Source: Opitutaceae bacterium (GTDB taxonomy: Bacteria; Verrucomicrobiota; Verrucomicrobiia; Opitutales; Opitutaceae). From it: 40,113 nucleotides of DNA. The stretch is taken from assembly GCA_023269565.1 (NCBI GenBank), contig JAHFTD010000014.1:1-40113 (forward strand). The letters run 5' to 3'. A program made the translations under genes and the position numbers. How positions within the stretch are numbered: position 1 is the first letter of the stretch; each line of letters starts with the position of its first letter. The notes under the pieces were generated by a model. That model was given only the letters and a program-made list of their open reading frames with translations, was not told the DNA's origin and made no database searches. Shown here in pieces: positions 1-9,071 of this stretch.

Positions 1-881
1 CGGGTGGCGTTTACGGCTTTGCGGAGACGCATCGCCAGCTTGCGGTCGACGGTGCGCACCGACGCCAAGCGGATACGCTGTTTTCGGGAGGAGATCTCAA
101 CATAGAAGATCGCATGACGATGCCCACGTTTTTCATATCGTCTGCATCCGACAATCACCCCTTTCCGGTAAACCCAGTGAGTCCGGCCAGCGCGCAGTAT
201 CTGGAATAGCTCATCACCAGGTAGAGCTTCTTTGATAAAGCGACCACCCGACCACTGGAATTCATGAAGGTCGTTACGGCGACGGTGTGTCATGCGCTTT
301 CGGGCATCGATTCTTCCCTTTTTAGCCTGTGCCTCTTCGGTCGAATCCCAAGAGGTGCTGACCAAGGGCACGAGCCAAGACCCGCTCGCGGTTCTTTTGG
401 AGCCTGCTCCGGCGAAAATGAACCGTGGTTTTCGGTAGATTTTCTTTAGGCGAGCCAACTCTCTGCGGTGCATTGGGCGCGCCCCTAGGTCATTGATAAA
501 TTGCCGGGCCTTTTGCGCGACGTTCGGTGCCGTGGTCATAACGCCGGCCTCGTGAAGAATATCTTTGGAGTTACGTGATGCGTTGTGACTGCCTACGATA
601 ACGGTGTGCCCAAAAACGAACACCTTGGCGTGCAAGCGCGCCGCCGAATAAACGCGGACACCTTTCCGAAGAAACTCCTCCAATGCGTGTGGATCAGTCC
701 GGCCGGACTTCATGGCTTCGTCACTGGCATCCACCACAAGTCGGCTACCGCGCCTAAGGCGCAGCAGCGCTGGTGAGTCGGATCCACAATAAGCCACCGC
801 GAGATCAGCTTTCTTGGACTTTCGGGCTAGTTGTGCGGTGCTATTCCACAATGCAGCGCCGGACAAAAAACGAGTGGGCAT
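1..881 (-). CDS. Phospholipase D-like (variant HKD motif) domain protein, partial at left window edge
   Basis: Manual reverse-strand translation from ATG at 881 is open to position 1. It reads MPTRFLSGAALWNSTAQLARKSKKADLAVAYCGSDSPALLRLRRGSRLVVDASDEAMKSGRTDPHALEEFLRKGVRVYSAARLHAKVFVFGHTVIVGSHNASRNSKDILHEAGVM... An in-frame TAA lies just upstream of the start. LHAKVFVFGHTVIVGSHNAS matches the PLD HxK...GSxN motif. The ORF is absent from the supplied track because it is not closed within the window. Confidence 0.8.
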   Translation of the reverse strand, partial: MPTRFLSGAALWNSTAQLARKSKKADLAVAYCGSDSPALLRLRRGSRLVVDASDEAMKSGRTDPHALEEFLRKGVRVYSAARLHAKVFVFGHTVIVGSHNASRNSKDILHEAGVMTTAPNVAQKARQFINDLGARPMHRRELARLKKIYRKPRFIFAGAGSKRTASGSWLVPLVSTSWDSTEEAQAKKGRIDARKRMTHRRRNDLHEFQWSGGRFIKEALPGDELFQILRAGRTHWVYRKGVIVGCRRYEKRGHRHAIFYVEISSRKQRIRLASVRTVDRKLAMRLRKAVNAT

Positions 882-1026
882 AAGCAAAGATTAGCCGAAG
901 CATTTTTCTCGGCCAAGGATAAAGCGGGGTGTGGGCATCTCGCTTGCATTCCCTCTTTGTCGGGAGGAGTGAACCCGCCTGCGTCCTGCTTATGCGGGAC
1001 TTCTACAAGGCAAGGTCGCGGCGGGA

Positions 1027-4000
1027 TTACTCCTCATCCGGCGGGGTGAAACCGCGCCGAAGGACATTTTCTGCAATCAACCTCGGGAAGAGGAAGTTCT
1101 CCAGATACTCGCGCCCGCCGGCCTTGGTGCCGCCGCCGGACATCTTGAAGCCGCCGAACGGATGGCGCTGCACGATGGCGCCGGTGCAGCCGCGGTTGAT
1201 GTAGAGGTTGCCGGTGAGGAACTCCTGCTGCGCGCGCTCGATGGCGCGCGGGCTGCGCGAGAAGAAACCGCCGGTGAGAGCATAGTCGTTGGCGTTCGCC
1301 ATCGCGAACGCCTCGTCGAGGTCCTTCGCCTTGAGGATGGCGAGCACCGGCCCGAAGATTTCCTCGCGAACGATCTGGTGGTCGGGCTTGCAGCCCGTGA
1401 ACACGGTCGGCGGCACGTAGTAACCGCCGCTGGCGAGCAGCTCGGGTGCGAGCCTGGCCTGCCAAGCGAGCTTGGATTCCTTTTTGCCGGCCTCGATGTA
1501 GCCGAGGATGGATTTTTGTGCGGCCTCGTCGATGACGGGATTCACGATGGTGCCGGGCTGCGCCGGATCGCCCACGGGCAGGGTGGGGCACGCGGAGAGC
1601 AGGCGCTCGACGAAATGGTCATAGACGCCCTCGAGCACGATGAGGCGCGAGAGCGCGGAGCACTTCTGGCCCGCGAATCCGAATGCGCTGTAGAGCGCGG
1701 CGGGGATCGCCTCGTCGAGGTCGGCGTCGTTGTCGATGATCATGGCGTTCTTGCCGCCCATCTCGCAGACGACCTTCTTGAGGTTGAGCTGGCCGGGCTT
1801 GGTCTTGCCCGCCTCCTCCCAGATGCCGAGGCCGACCTCGCGCGAGCCGGTGAACGCGATGAAGTCCACCTTCGGGTGCGCGACGAGGTGGGCGCCGGCG
1901 TCGGCGCCGGAACAGGGGAGATAGTGCAGCGCACCCGCGGGCACGCCGGCCTCGGTGAGGATGTCCATCAGGAACGCGCCGATGATGGAGGTCTGGCGCG
2001 CAGGCTTGATGATGACGCAATTGCCCGCGACGAGCGGCGCGACGGTCAGGCCGGTGAGGATCGCGAGCGGGAAATTCCACGGCGCCACGGCGACACCTAC
2101 GCCGCGCGGGGTCCAGGTCTGCACGCAACGCTCGCCGGGGACGTGCTGCGTGACGACGGGCTTGGCCATGCGGCGCATCTCGCCGGCGTAAAAGCGCAGG
2201 AAGTCGATCGCCTCGGAGGTGTCGCCGTCGGCCTCGACCCACGGCTTCGCGCCTTCGAGAATGAGCAGTGAGTTGATTTCCAGCCGGCGCGACTCCATGA
2301 GGTCGGCGGCGCGCTCGAGCATCTTTGCGCGGTCGTCGACCGGCGTGGCGCGCCACTTCGGGAAGAAGGCGACGGCGGCGGCGACGGCATCCTCGGCGTC
2401 CTGCACGGTGCCCTTGGCCCAGTAGCCGACGATCTGCGCGGGATGCGCGGGGTTGACGGACGGCAGGAAGGGCCGATCGGTGATCTTTTTTCCGTTGATG
2501 ATGCCCGGCCATTTTTTGCCGAGCTGCGTGGCGGTGAATTTTTCCAGCGCGGCGCGCTGCTTCTCGCGGTTCGACGCGATGGTGTAATCGGTGTTGGCGG
2601 CGTTGATGAACGCGCCAGCCGGGCGCGGCAGGCGTGCGAGCGGCTCGGGCGCGGCGGCGATGGCGTTGACCGGGTTGCCGAGGAGCTGCTCCTTCGAGGC
2701 CTCGCCCGTGTTCTTGATGCGGAGAAAGCCTTCGTTGGAAGTGTTCTCGAGCAGGCGGCGCACGAGATAAGCCATGCCCGGGAGGAGTTCGCCGATGGCG
2801 CCGTATTCGCGGACGCGGTGGCCCATCTGCAGCAGCGAGGCCTTCAACTCGTCAGCCATGCCGTAAAGCGCCTGGAATTCGTAGTGCTTCGGGTGCACGC
2901 CGAGGCGCTCGGCCTGCGCCATCGCGTGCGCGCAGGAGCGGACGTTGTGCGAGGCGAAGTTGGACGTGATGAGGTCAGCGTTCTCGAGCAGGAAGACGGT
3001 GAGCTTCTCGTAGTTGGCGTCGGACTCGGGCTTCTTCTGCCAGACCGGGACCGGCCACTCGCGCTGCTGGGCCATGACGGTTTCATAGTCCCAGTAGGCG
3101 CCCTTCACGAGGCGGATGTTGAGCGGGCGGTTGTGCTGGCGCGCCCAGGCGACGAGGTCGCGGAGGTCGGCCTCGCAGTCGCGCAGGTAGGCCTGCATCG
3201 CAATGCCGATGGCGGGCTTTTGGCGAAACTCCTCTTCCTCGAAGATGGACTTGAAGAGCGCGAGCGTGAGGTCCTTCAGCTTGTAGCTCTCCATGTCGAA
3301 GTTGATCAGCGCGCCGACTTCGATGGCGCGGCGGAGGATCGGGCGCAGGCGGTGCTGGAGCGCCTTGATGGAGTTTTCGGGGTCGGCCGGGTGGACGTCG
3401 GGCGTGAGCGCGGAGATCTTGACCGAGAGATTGAGGCGCGGCAGCGCCTTGCCATCGGGGCCGAGGTCGCTGACGCACGGCTCGGGCTCCTTGGCGTAGA
3501 ATTTCGAAACCGAGTCGAGGATCTCGAGGTTGCGCTGCAGGAACACATCGGCCTCCTCCTCGCTCACGACCGCCTCGCCGAGGAGGTCGATGGTCGTGGC
3601 AATGCCGAGTTTGATGTTTTTTTTGATCTGCCTGAGCAGATCCTCGCCGGTCTCGCCGGCGACAAACTGGCCGGCCATGTCGACGATCTGCGCCTTCACC
3701 GGCGTGGCGACAAGCGCGGGTGCAAACGACGACGCGGCGAGGCCGGCCTTGAGCGCCGGGTTGAGCTCGACGGCCTTGTCGCCGAGGTATTCCTGCAGGT
3801 GGCGGACGATCTCGGCGGAACTGTTGAGCGAGGGGAGGACGTCAACAAAGCGGAAGAGCTGGGTCTTGAAGACCGGGTCCTTCATCGACCAGTCCATGAG
3901 GCGCGCGTAGGCGCCCTTCTTGGAGAACAGTGCCGGAGGCGGCTGCTGGTCCATCAGGGCAAAGAGCTGTTCGCCCTTGGCGCGGACGACGGCTTCGATT

Positions 4001-4029
4001 TTCGGGTCGGGGGTGAGGAATTGAGACAT
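1027..4029 (-). CDS. putA: Bifunctional proline dehydrogenase / L-glutamate gamma-semialdehyde (P5C) dehydrogenase, PutA type without an evident N-terminal RHH DNA-binding domain
   Basis: 1000 aa. The PRODH barrel has segments such as RLVKGAYWDYE and ASHNVRSCAHA. The ALDH half has PWNFPLAILTG, IAFTGSREVG, EMGGKNAMII and GFAGQKCSALSR (catalytic Cys). Confidence 0.93.
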   Translation of the reverse strand: MSQFLTPDPKIEAVVRAKGEQLFALMDQQPPPALFSKKGAYARLMDWSMKDPVFKTQLFRFVDVLPSLNSSAEIVRHLQEYLGDKAVELNPALKAGLAASSFAPALVATPVKAQIVDMAGQFVAGETGEDLLRQIKKNIKLGIATTIDLLGEAVVSEEEADVFLQRNLEILDSVSKFYAKEPEPCVSDLGPDGKALPRLNLSVKISALTPDVHPADPENSIKALQHRLRPILRRAIEVGALINFDMESYKLKDLTLALFKSIFEEEEFRQKPAIGIAMQAYLRDCEADLRDLVAWARQHNRPLNIRLVKGAYWDYETVMAQQREWPVPVWQKKPESDANYEKLTVFLLENADLITSNFASHNVRSCAHAMAQAERLGVHPKHYEFQALYGMADELKASLLQMGHRVREYGAIGELLPGMAYLVRRLLENTSNEGFLRIKNTGEASKEQLLGNPVNAIAAAPEPLARLPRPAGAFINAANTDYTIASNREKQRAALEKFTATQLGKKWPGIINGKKITDRPFLPSVNPAHPAQIVGYWAKGTVQDAEDAVAAAVAFFPKWRATPVDDRAKMLERAADLMESRRLEINSLLILEGAKPWVEADGDTSEAIDFLRFYAGEMRRMAKPVVTQHVPGERCVQTWTPRGVGVAVAPWNFPLAILTGLTVAPLVAGNCVIIKPARQTSIIGAFLMDILTEAGVPAGALHYLPCSGADAGAHLVAHPKVDFIAFTGSREVGLGIWEEAGKTKPGQLNLKKVVCEMGGKNAMIIDNDADLDEAIPAALYSAFGFAGQKCSALSRLIVLEGVYDHFVERLLSACPTLPVGDPAQPGTIVNPVIDEAAQKSILGYIEAGKKESKLAWQARLAPELLASGGYYVPPTVFTGCKPDHQIVREEIFGPVLAILKAKDLDEAFAMANANDYALTGGFFSRSPRAIERAQQEFLTGNLYINRGCTGAIVQRHPFGGFKMSGGGTKAGGREYLENFLFPRLIAENVLRRGFTPPDEE

Positions 4030-4225
4030 GACGAGAGAGGCTCGGACGGAGGAAAGATCACCGAGTGTCGCCAGCGTCCCCGGTTTGGCAAGGGCGCGCT
4101 GGCCGCGGCGGCGGAGTTGAACCGGCGCTAATCCCGTATGTTAGGCCGGTTCGCACAGGTGGCTGCGACTTTCGCCGATGGCCGCGGGTCCTGTCCGCTT
4201 ATAAGCTTGGCCCGACGAAGCTTGC

Positions 4226-4867
4226 GTGGCAGGAGGAAAGTGCAACTTCGACGCGCGGCGCGGTGTTCTGAACGTGAATGACAATCCATCAGTGCAAGCT
4301 TCCACCGAAGGCATAACCGCCCCGCCCGACTTCACCACATTCATGCGCAATTACCAAGACATGGTCTACTCCACCGCCGCGCGCCTCACCGGCAACGAGA
4401 CGCAGGCGGAGGACATTGCCCAGGATGTGTTCATCAAGGCCTACGAGCACTTCGACAACCTGCGCACCAGCCCGACCGCCGGCGGCTGGCTGAAGACCGT
4501 CGCGACCAACCTTTCGATCAACCACATCCAGCGCTATAAGAAACGCTGGACCTTTTTCTCCGACATCGTGCGCAAGGACGACGAGGGCGGGGAGAAGGAG
4601 GTCGAGTTCGCCGCACCCGAGACGTTCTTCTCCGGCGTCGACTCCGCCGAGCGCCGCGAGTGGATCGAGCGGGCCCTCGAGAAACTTCCCGAACACCAGC
4701 GCGTGCCGCTTGTGCTCTATCACTTCGAGGACCTGCCCTACGAGGACATCGCCAAGAAACTCCGCATTTCCCTCAGCAAAGTGAAGACCGACATCCTCCG
4801 CGGCCGCGAGGCCCTCGCCAAGATCCTCGTGCGCAGCGGAGCCGCCCACGAAAAATTTTCCCTCTAA
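4226..4867 (+). CDS. RNA polymerase sigma-70 family (ECF-like) sigma factor
   Basis: Region 2 (YQDMVYSTAARLTGNETQAEDIAQDVFIKAYEHF) and region 4 (LEKLPEHQRVPLVLYHFEDLPYEDIAKKLRISLSKVKTDILRGREAL). The start is uncertain; an in-frame GTG at 4274 is an alternative. Confidence 0.9.
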   Translation: MAGGKCNFDARRGVLNVNDNPSVQASTEGITAPPDFTTFMRNYQDMVYSTAARLTGNETQAEDIAQDVFIKAYEHFDNLRTSPTAGGWLKTVATNLSINHIQRYKKRWTFFSDIVRKDDEGGEKEVEFAAPETFFSGVDSAERREWIERALEKLPEHQRVPLVLYHFEDLPYEDIAKKLRISLSKVKTDILRGREALAKILVRSGAAHEKFSL

Positions 4868-4876
4868 GGAGCCGCC

Positions 4877-5341
4877 ATGAAAAACATGAACGAACAGGAA
4901 CTCGAGCAATTCATCCACCGCCAGCTCCGCGCGCAGCCGCCGCGCCGCGCGCCGCGCACCCTCGAGACCCGCGTCCTGGCCGCCCTCGAACAGCGCGCCG
5001 CCATTGCGTGGTATCACAAGTCCTGGGCCTACTGGCCTGCCGCTGTCCGCTCGGCCTTCCTCGCCGTCGCGACGGGTGTTGCCGGAGCCGCCCTTACGGC
5101 TTGTTATCTTTTCAGCACTGGTGCCACCGCCACGAACCTCGGCGGCGAAGTGGCCGCGCGCTTCTCGTGGGCCACCCGTCTCGGCGCGGTCCTAAACGGC
5201 GTCTCGGAATTCATCAGTCTCGTCATTCGCAATGTGCCGCCGCTTTGGCTCTATGGCGGTGTGGCTTTCGTCGCCATGATGTATGTCACGTTCTTCGGTC
5301 TCGGCGCCGCCGCTTACCGCACTCTCTACCGTAGCAATTGA
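4877..5341 (+). CDS. Small membrane protein encoded directly after the sigma factor (possible anti-sigma-type protein)
   Basis: 154 aa with a basic N-terminal cytosolic segment and two hydrophobic stretches (AFLAVATGVAGAALTACYLF; LYGGVAFVAMMYVTFFGLGAAAY). It starts 9 nt after the sigma-factor stop. Confidence 0.6.
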   Translation: MKNMNEQELEQFIHRQLRAQPPRRAPRTLETRVLAALEQRAAIAWYHKSWAYWPAAVRSAFLAVATGVAGAALTACYLFSTGATATNLGGEVAARFSWATRLGAVLNGVSEFISLVIRNVPPLWLYGGVAFVAMMYVTFFGLGAAAYRTLYRSN

Positions 5342-7275
5342 AAATCTTCCCCATGAAAATGTCCCGCCTCCCGTTCCTTTCTGTCCTCTGGCTTGTCCTC
5401 GCGCTTGTGCTGTTCCCCGGGCTGCGCGCGCAGGTAGCACCGCCGGCGGCCGTGCCTGCGCCCGCCGTCAAACCGAGCGCACCGGCAGCCACGCCCACCA
5501 CGCCGTCAGCGCCGGACCACGACAAGGTCATCACGTCCGACGACAAGGACAACGAGGACCAGCAGTCCGACATGGAGTCGGCCGACGACGAGGTCCAGGC
5601 CGCCAGAGAAAAGGTGCAGGCGGCGCAGGAGAAAATTCAGGCCGCGAAAGAAGAGATGCGCCTCGCCGAGGAACAAATGCGCGACGAGGTCAAGACGAAG
5701 GTCGAGCGGACCAGTCGTAAGCTCCACTCGCTCGGCGTGAGCGTCGACACCGACTCCCACGCCAAGGTGCGCCGCTCCCGTCACGTTCGCCCCCGGGTGG
5801 ACTTGGGGATTTCCAGCGGCAACCACGAGATCGTCGTTTTCAACCGCAATGCCTTCGTCGGTAAAGGTGAGACGGCGGAAACCGTCGTCGCCATCGGCGG
5901 CAACGCCAAGGTGGAGGGCGACTCGCACGACGCGGTCGTCACCATTCTCGGATCTTCTGAAGTCAATGGAAAGGTCGGTGACGCCGTCGTAGCCGTGTTG
6001 GGCAGCACGATAGTCAACGGCCACGTGGCTGATGCCGTTGTCGCCGTCCTCGGCAATGTGACGCTCGGGCCCGATGCGGTCGTCGAAGGCGAAGTCGTTT
6101 CCGTCGGCGGCTCGATCACCCGCGATCCTAAATCGATCGTGAAGGGCAGCATCCAGGAGGTCGCCATCATGGATCACTTCCCCGATCTGACTGGCCTGAA
6201 GACTTGGATCGGAAAATGCGCCTTCTGGGGGCGCATGCTCTGGTTCGGGCCCGGGTTAGGCTGGGCCTGGCTCGTCGCCGCGGGCTTCCTCGTTTTCTAC
6301 ACGATTCTCGCGCTCCTCTTCCCGCGCGGCATCGAGAAAACCGCCGAGGTGCTCGAACAGCGCCCGGGCGGCACCTTCCTCACGATGTTGCTCACGGTGC
6401 TGCTGACGCCGGTGCTTATTGTTCTCCTCTGTATCACTGTAGTCGGCATTGCGGTCGTGCCGTTCCTGATCATCGGCATGATTTTCGCCACTCTGTTCGG
6501 CAAAGCCTCCGTGTTTGCTTGGATCGGCCGCCGCATCATCAAGCCCGGCACCGAGGGCGCGCTCGGCCACCCGGCCTTTGCCGTCTTCATCGGTGGATTG
6601 ATCGTCATGCTGCTCTACGCGATCCCGATCCTCGGCATCTTGCTTTTCAAATTCTTCGGCCTGCTCGGTCTCGCGATGGTGGTCTACCGGCTCGCACTCT
6701 CCATGCAGCGCGAAATACCAAAGAAAGCCGTCGCCGCTGCGCCTGCCGGCCCGGGCTTCGCGCCGCCGGGGATGCCGGTCATGGCCGCGGCTCCCGCCTT
6801 CAATGCCGATGGTTCGCCGGCCACCGCCGAGGTTCCTCCCGCTCCCGCCGCCCCCCTCGCGCCGCCGCCGGTGATGATCTCTGCGCTGACGCTGCCGCGC
6901 GCCGGATTCTGGATTCGCCTCGCTGCAGGGTTGCTGGATTTTCTGATGGTCTGCATCCTCGTCAACGTTGTCTTTCGGAGCCATGACGGACCCGGGTTGA
7001 TGTTCTTCTTCTTTGCCGCTTACAGTGTCGTGATGTGGAAGACGAAGGGCACCACGATCGGTGGCGTCATCTGCGGCCTGAAAGTCGTGCGCCTTGATGA
7101 TCTGCCGCTCGACTGGACCATCGCGATCGTTCGCGCGCTCACGGCTTTCCTTTCGCTCTTTGTGGCGGGCCTCGGCTTCATCTGGGTCGCCTTTGACGAC
7201 GAGAAACAGTCGTGGCATGACAAAGTGGCCGGCACCACGATCGTGCGCGTGCCGAAGGGCACCCCGCTGCTGTGA
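5338..7275 (+). CDS. Multi-domain membrane protein: signal peptide, coiled coil, polymer-forming/beta-helix-like repeats, TM segments and C-terminal RDD domain
   Basis: EKVQAAQEKIQAAKEEMRLAEEQ coiled coil. Repeats DAVVTILGSSEVNGKVGDAVVAVLGSTIVNGHVADAVVAVLGNVTLG. RDD-family C-terminus RAGFWIRLAAGLLDFLMVCILV...GTTIGGVICGLKVVR...WHDKVAGTTIVRV. The first codon may instead be the ATG at 5353. Confidence 0.8.
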   Translation: MKIFPMKMSRLPFLSVLWLVLALVLFPGLRAQVAPPAAVPAPAVKPSAPAATPTTPSAPDHDKVITSDDKDNEDQQSDMESADDEVQAAREKVQAAQEKIQAAKEEMRLAEEQMRDEVKTKVERTSRKLHSLGVSVDTDSHAKVRRSRHVRPRVDLGISSGNHEIVVFNRNAFVGKGETAETVVAIGGNAKVEGDSHDAVVTILGSSEVNGKVGDAVVAVLGSTIVNGHVADAVVAVLGNVTLGPDAVVEGEVVSVGGSITRDPKSIVKGSIQEVAIMDHFPDLTGLKTWIGKCAFWGRMLWFGPGLGWAWLVAAGFLVFYTILALLFPRGIEKTAEVLEQRPGGTFLTMLLTVLLTPVLIVLLCITVVGIAVVPFLIIGMIFATLFGKASVFAWIGRRIIKPGTEGALGHPAFAVFIGGLIVMLLYAIPILGILLFKFFGLLGLAMVVYRLALSMQREIPKKAVAAAPAGPGFAPPGMPVMAAAPAFNADGSPATAEVPPAPAAPLAPPPVMISALTLPRAGFWIRLAAGLLDFLMVCILVNVVFRSHDGPGLMFFFFAAYSVVMWKTKGTTIGGVICGLKVVRLDDLPLDWTIAIVRALTAFLSLFVAGLGFIWVAFDDEKQSWHDKVAGTTIVRVPKGTPLL

Positions 7276-7304
7276 GTCGGGCGATTGCAAGATAAGTTCT
7301 CCCC

Positions 7305-7332
7305 AAGGCCGGCACTTCGCCGGCCTTTTTTC
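7305..7332 (+). terminator. Rho-independent terminator
   Basis: AAGGCCGGC-ACTTC-GCCGGCCTT followed by a T-run, just after the RDD gene. Confidence 0.85.
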
Positions 7333-7386
7333 TTGGCGAGCAAGTTGGGGTTGAACCGCTCCCCACTCACTGCTTACTGCTCACCA

Positions 7387-7869
7387 ATGAAGCCACTCGT
7401 CGGAATCATCATGGGCAGCACCTCGGACTGGGAGACGATGCAGCACGCGGCCGCGCAACTCGCCGCGCTCGGCGTGCCGTTTGAAAAACGCGTCGTCAGC
7501 GCGCACCGCACCCCGAAACTTATGGTCGACTACGCCGAGTCGGCGGAGCAGCGCGGCCTGAAAGTCATCATCGCCGGGGCGGGCGGCGCCGCCCACCTGC
7601 CCGGCATGACCGCCTCGCTCACCACGCTGCCCGTGCTCGGAGTGCCGGTGGAATCAAAAGCGCTCAAGGGCCTCGACTCACTGCTCTCCATCGCGCAGAT
7701 GCCCGGCGGCGTGCCGGTCGCGACGTTTGCCATCGGCAAGGCAGGCGCGATCAACGCCGCGCTTTTCGCCGCCTCGTTGCTCGCCCAGAGCGACGCGAAG
7801 ACCAAGCGCGCGTGGGAAAAATTCCGCACCCAGCAGACCGCGAAAATTCGGAAGACGAAACTGCCGTGA
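7387..7869 (+). CDS. purE: N5-carboxyaminoimidazole ribonucleotide mutase
   Basis: [46 protein letters not shown]...[27 protein letters not shown] is highly characteristic of PurE. The ATG at 7387 fits better than the track start at 7285. Confidence 0.95.
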   Translation: MKPLVGIIMGSTSDWETMQHAAAQLAALGVPFEKRVVSAHRTPKLMVDYAESAEQRGLKVIIAGAGGAAHLPGMTASLTTLPVLGVPVESKALKGLDSLLSIAQMPGGVPVATFAIGKAGAINAALFAASLLAQSDAKTKRAWEKFRTQQTAKIRKTKLP

Positions 7870-9035
7870 GCGGTCCCCCAAAAATCATCTTGCCCGGCGG
7901 CACGGTCGGCGTCCTTGGCGGCGGCCAGCTCGGTCGCATGCTGGCGCAGGCCGCGACGCGCCTCGGCTACCGCGTGCATGTCTACGAGCCGCAGCCGAAC
8001 TGCCCGGCCGGCGCCGTGGCGCACCGGGAAGTTAACGCGCCCTACGAGGACCTTGCCGCGCTCACGGTGTTCGCGCGCGAGTGCGCGGTCGTTACCTACG
8101 AATTCGAGAACGTCCCCGCGGCGCCGCTGCAGGCCATCGAGTCGCTCACGCAGCTGCGCCCGCACTGGAGCGTGCTGGAGACGACACAGAACCGTTCGCG
8201 CGAGAAACGCTGGCTGCGCGACCACCAGTTTCCGCACGCACGCTTCGCCGAAGTCGCGGCGGGCGGCGATCTGGCCGCGGGCATCAGCGAGGTCGGCGCG
8301 CCGTGCGTGGTGAAGACCGCGGACTTCGGCTACGACGGCAAAGGCCAGCTGAAGGTGATGAGCGCCGCCGACGTGCCCGCCGCACTCGCGCGGTTCGCGG
8401 GCCAGCCCGTCGTGATCGAGCAGTTCGTGGATTTCGCCTGCGAGGTTTCCGCCGTGGTCGCGCGCAGCCAGACGGCGGCGGTGCGGGTGTTTCCCCTCGC
8501 CGAGAACATTCACACGAACCACATCCTGGATTTTTCCATCGTGCCGGCGCGGGTGCCGGCCGACGTGCGCGCTCAGGCCGAGAAACTGGCGCGGCTCATC
8601 GCCGAGCGGATCGACCTCGTCGGCGTGATGGGCGTCGAGATGTTCGTGACCAAGGCCGGGGAGGTGCTGGTGAACGAGCTCGCGCCGCGCACGCACAACA
8701 GCGGGCACTACACGATCGACGCGTGCATGACGTCGCAGTTCGAGCAGCAGGTGCGGGCCATCTGCGGGCTGCCGCTCGGCGCCGTGACGCTCAACACGCC
8801 CGCCATCGTGATGGTGAACATCCTCGGCGACGCTTGGGCCCCTCGACCGGGCTCGGGGCAGGCCTCGGTCACGCCGAACTGGGACGTGCTCTTCGCGCAA
8901 CCCAACGTGCGCCTGCACCTCTACGGCAAGGCCGAGCCGCGCCCCGGTCGCAAGATGGGCCACTTCACCGTGACCGCGCGCGACGCCGACATGGCCCTCG
9001 AGTTCGCCGAGAAATACAAAGCGCGACTCGCTTGA
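7866..9035 (+). CDS. purK: 5-(carboxyamino)imidazole ribonucleotide synthase
   Basis: ATP-grasp protein: [30 protein letters not shown]..., [43 protein letters not shown]. The likely GTG start at 7866 overlaps the purE stop (GTGA). Confidence 0.94.
   Translation: MSGPPKIILPGGTVGVLGGGQLGRMLAQAATRLGYRVHVYEPQPNCPAGAVAHREVNAPYEDLAALTVFARECAVVTYEFENVPAAPLQAIESLTQLRPHWSVLETTQNRSREKRWLRDHQFPHARFAEVAAGGDLAAGISEVGAPCVVKTADFGYDGKGQLKVMSAADVPAALARFAGQPVVIEQFVDFACEVSAVVARSQTAAVRVFPLAENIHTNHILDFSIVPARVPADVRAQAEKLARLIAERIDLVGVMGVEMFVTKAGEVLVNELAPRTHNSGHYTIDACMTSQFEQQVRAICGLPLGAVTLNTPAIVMVNILGDAWAPRPGSGQASVTPNWDVLFAQPNVRLHLYGKAEPRPGRKMGHFTVTARDADMALEFAEKYKARLA
8838..8868. repeat. REP-like sequence in frame inside purK
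   Basis: GCCCCTCGACCGGGCTCGGGGCAGGCCTCGG resembles, from memory, the widespread bacterial CCCTTCGACAAGCTCAGGGCAGGC-type intergenic repeat. It encodes the atypical segment [11 protein letters not shown]. Confidence 0.45.
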
Positions 9036-9071
9036 GCCGCGCTCAGCGGAGAGCGGGATGGGCGTCGATCC

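Noticed and set aside
264-1204. Small plus-strand ORFs (264..449, 585..776, 831..1049, 929..1204)
   Set aside because: The first two lie antisense to the PLD-like ORF. The others overlap gene ends or intergenic sequence without motifs or ribosome-binding support.
2443-4131. 562-aa plus-strand ORF opposite putA
   Set aside because: Antisense of a clear PutA reading frame. Low-complexity Arg/Glu/Val/Leu composition is typical of shadow ORFs in GC-rich DNA.
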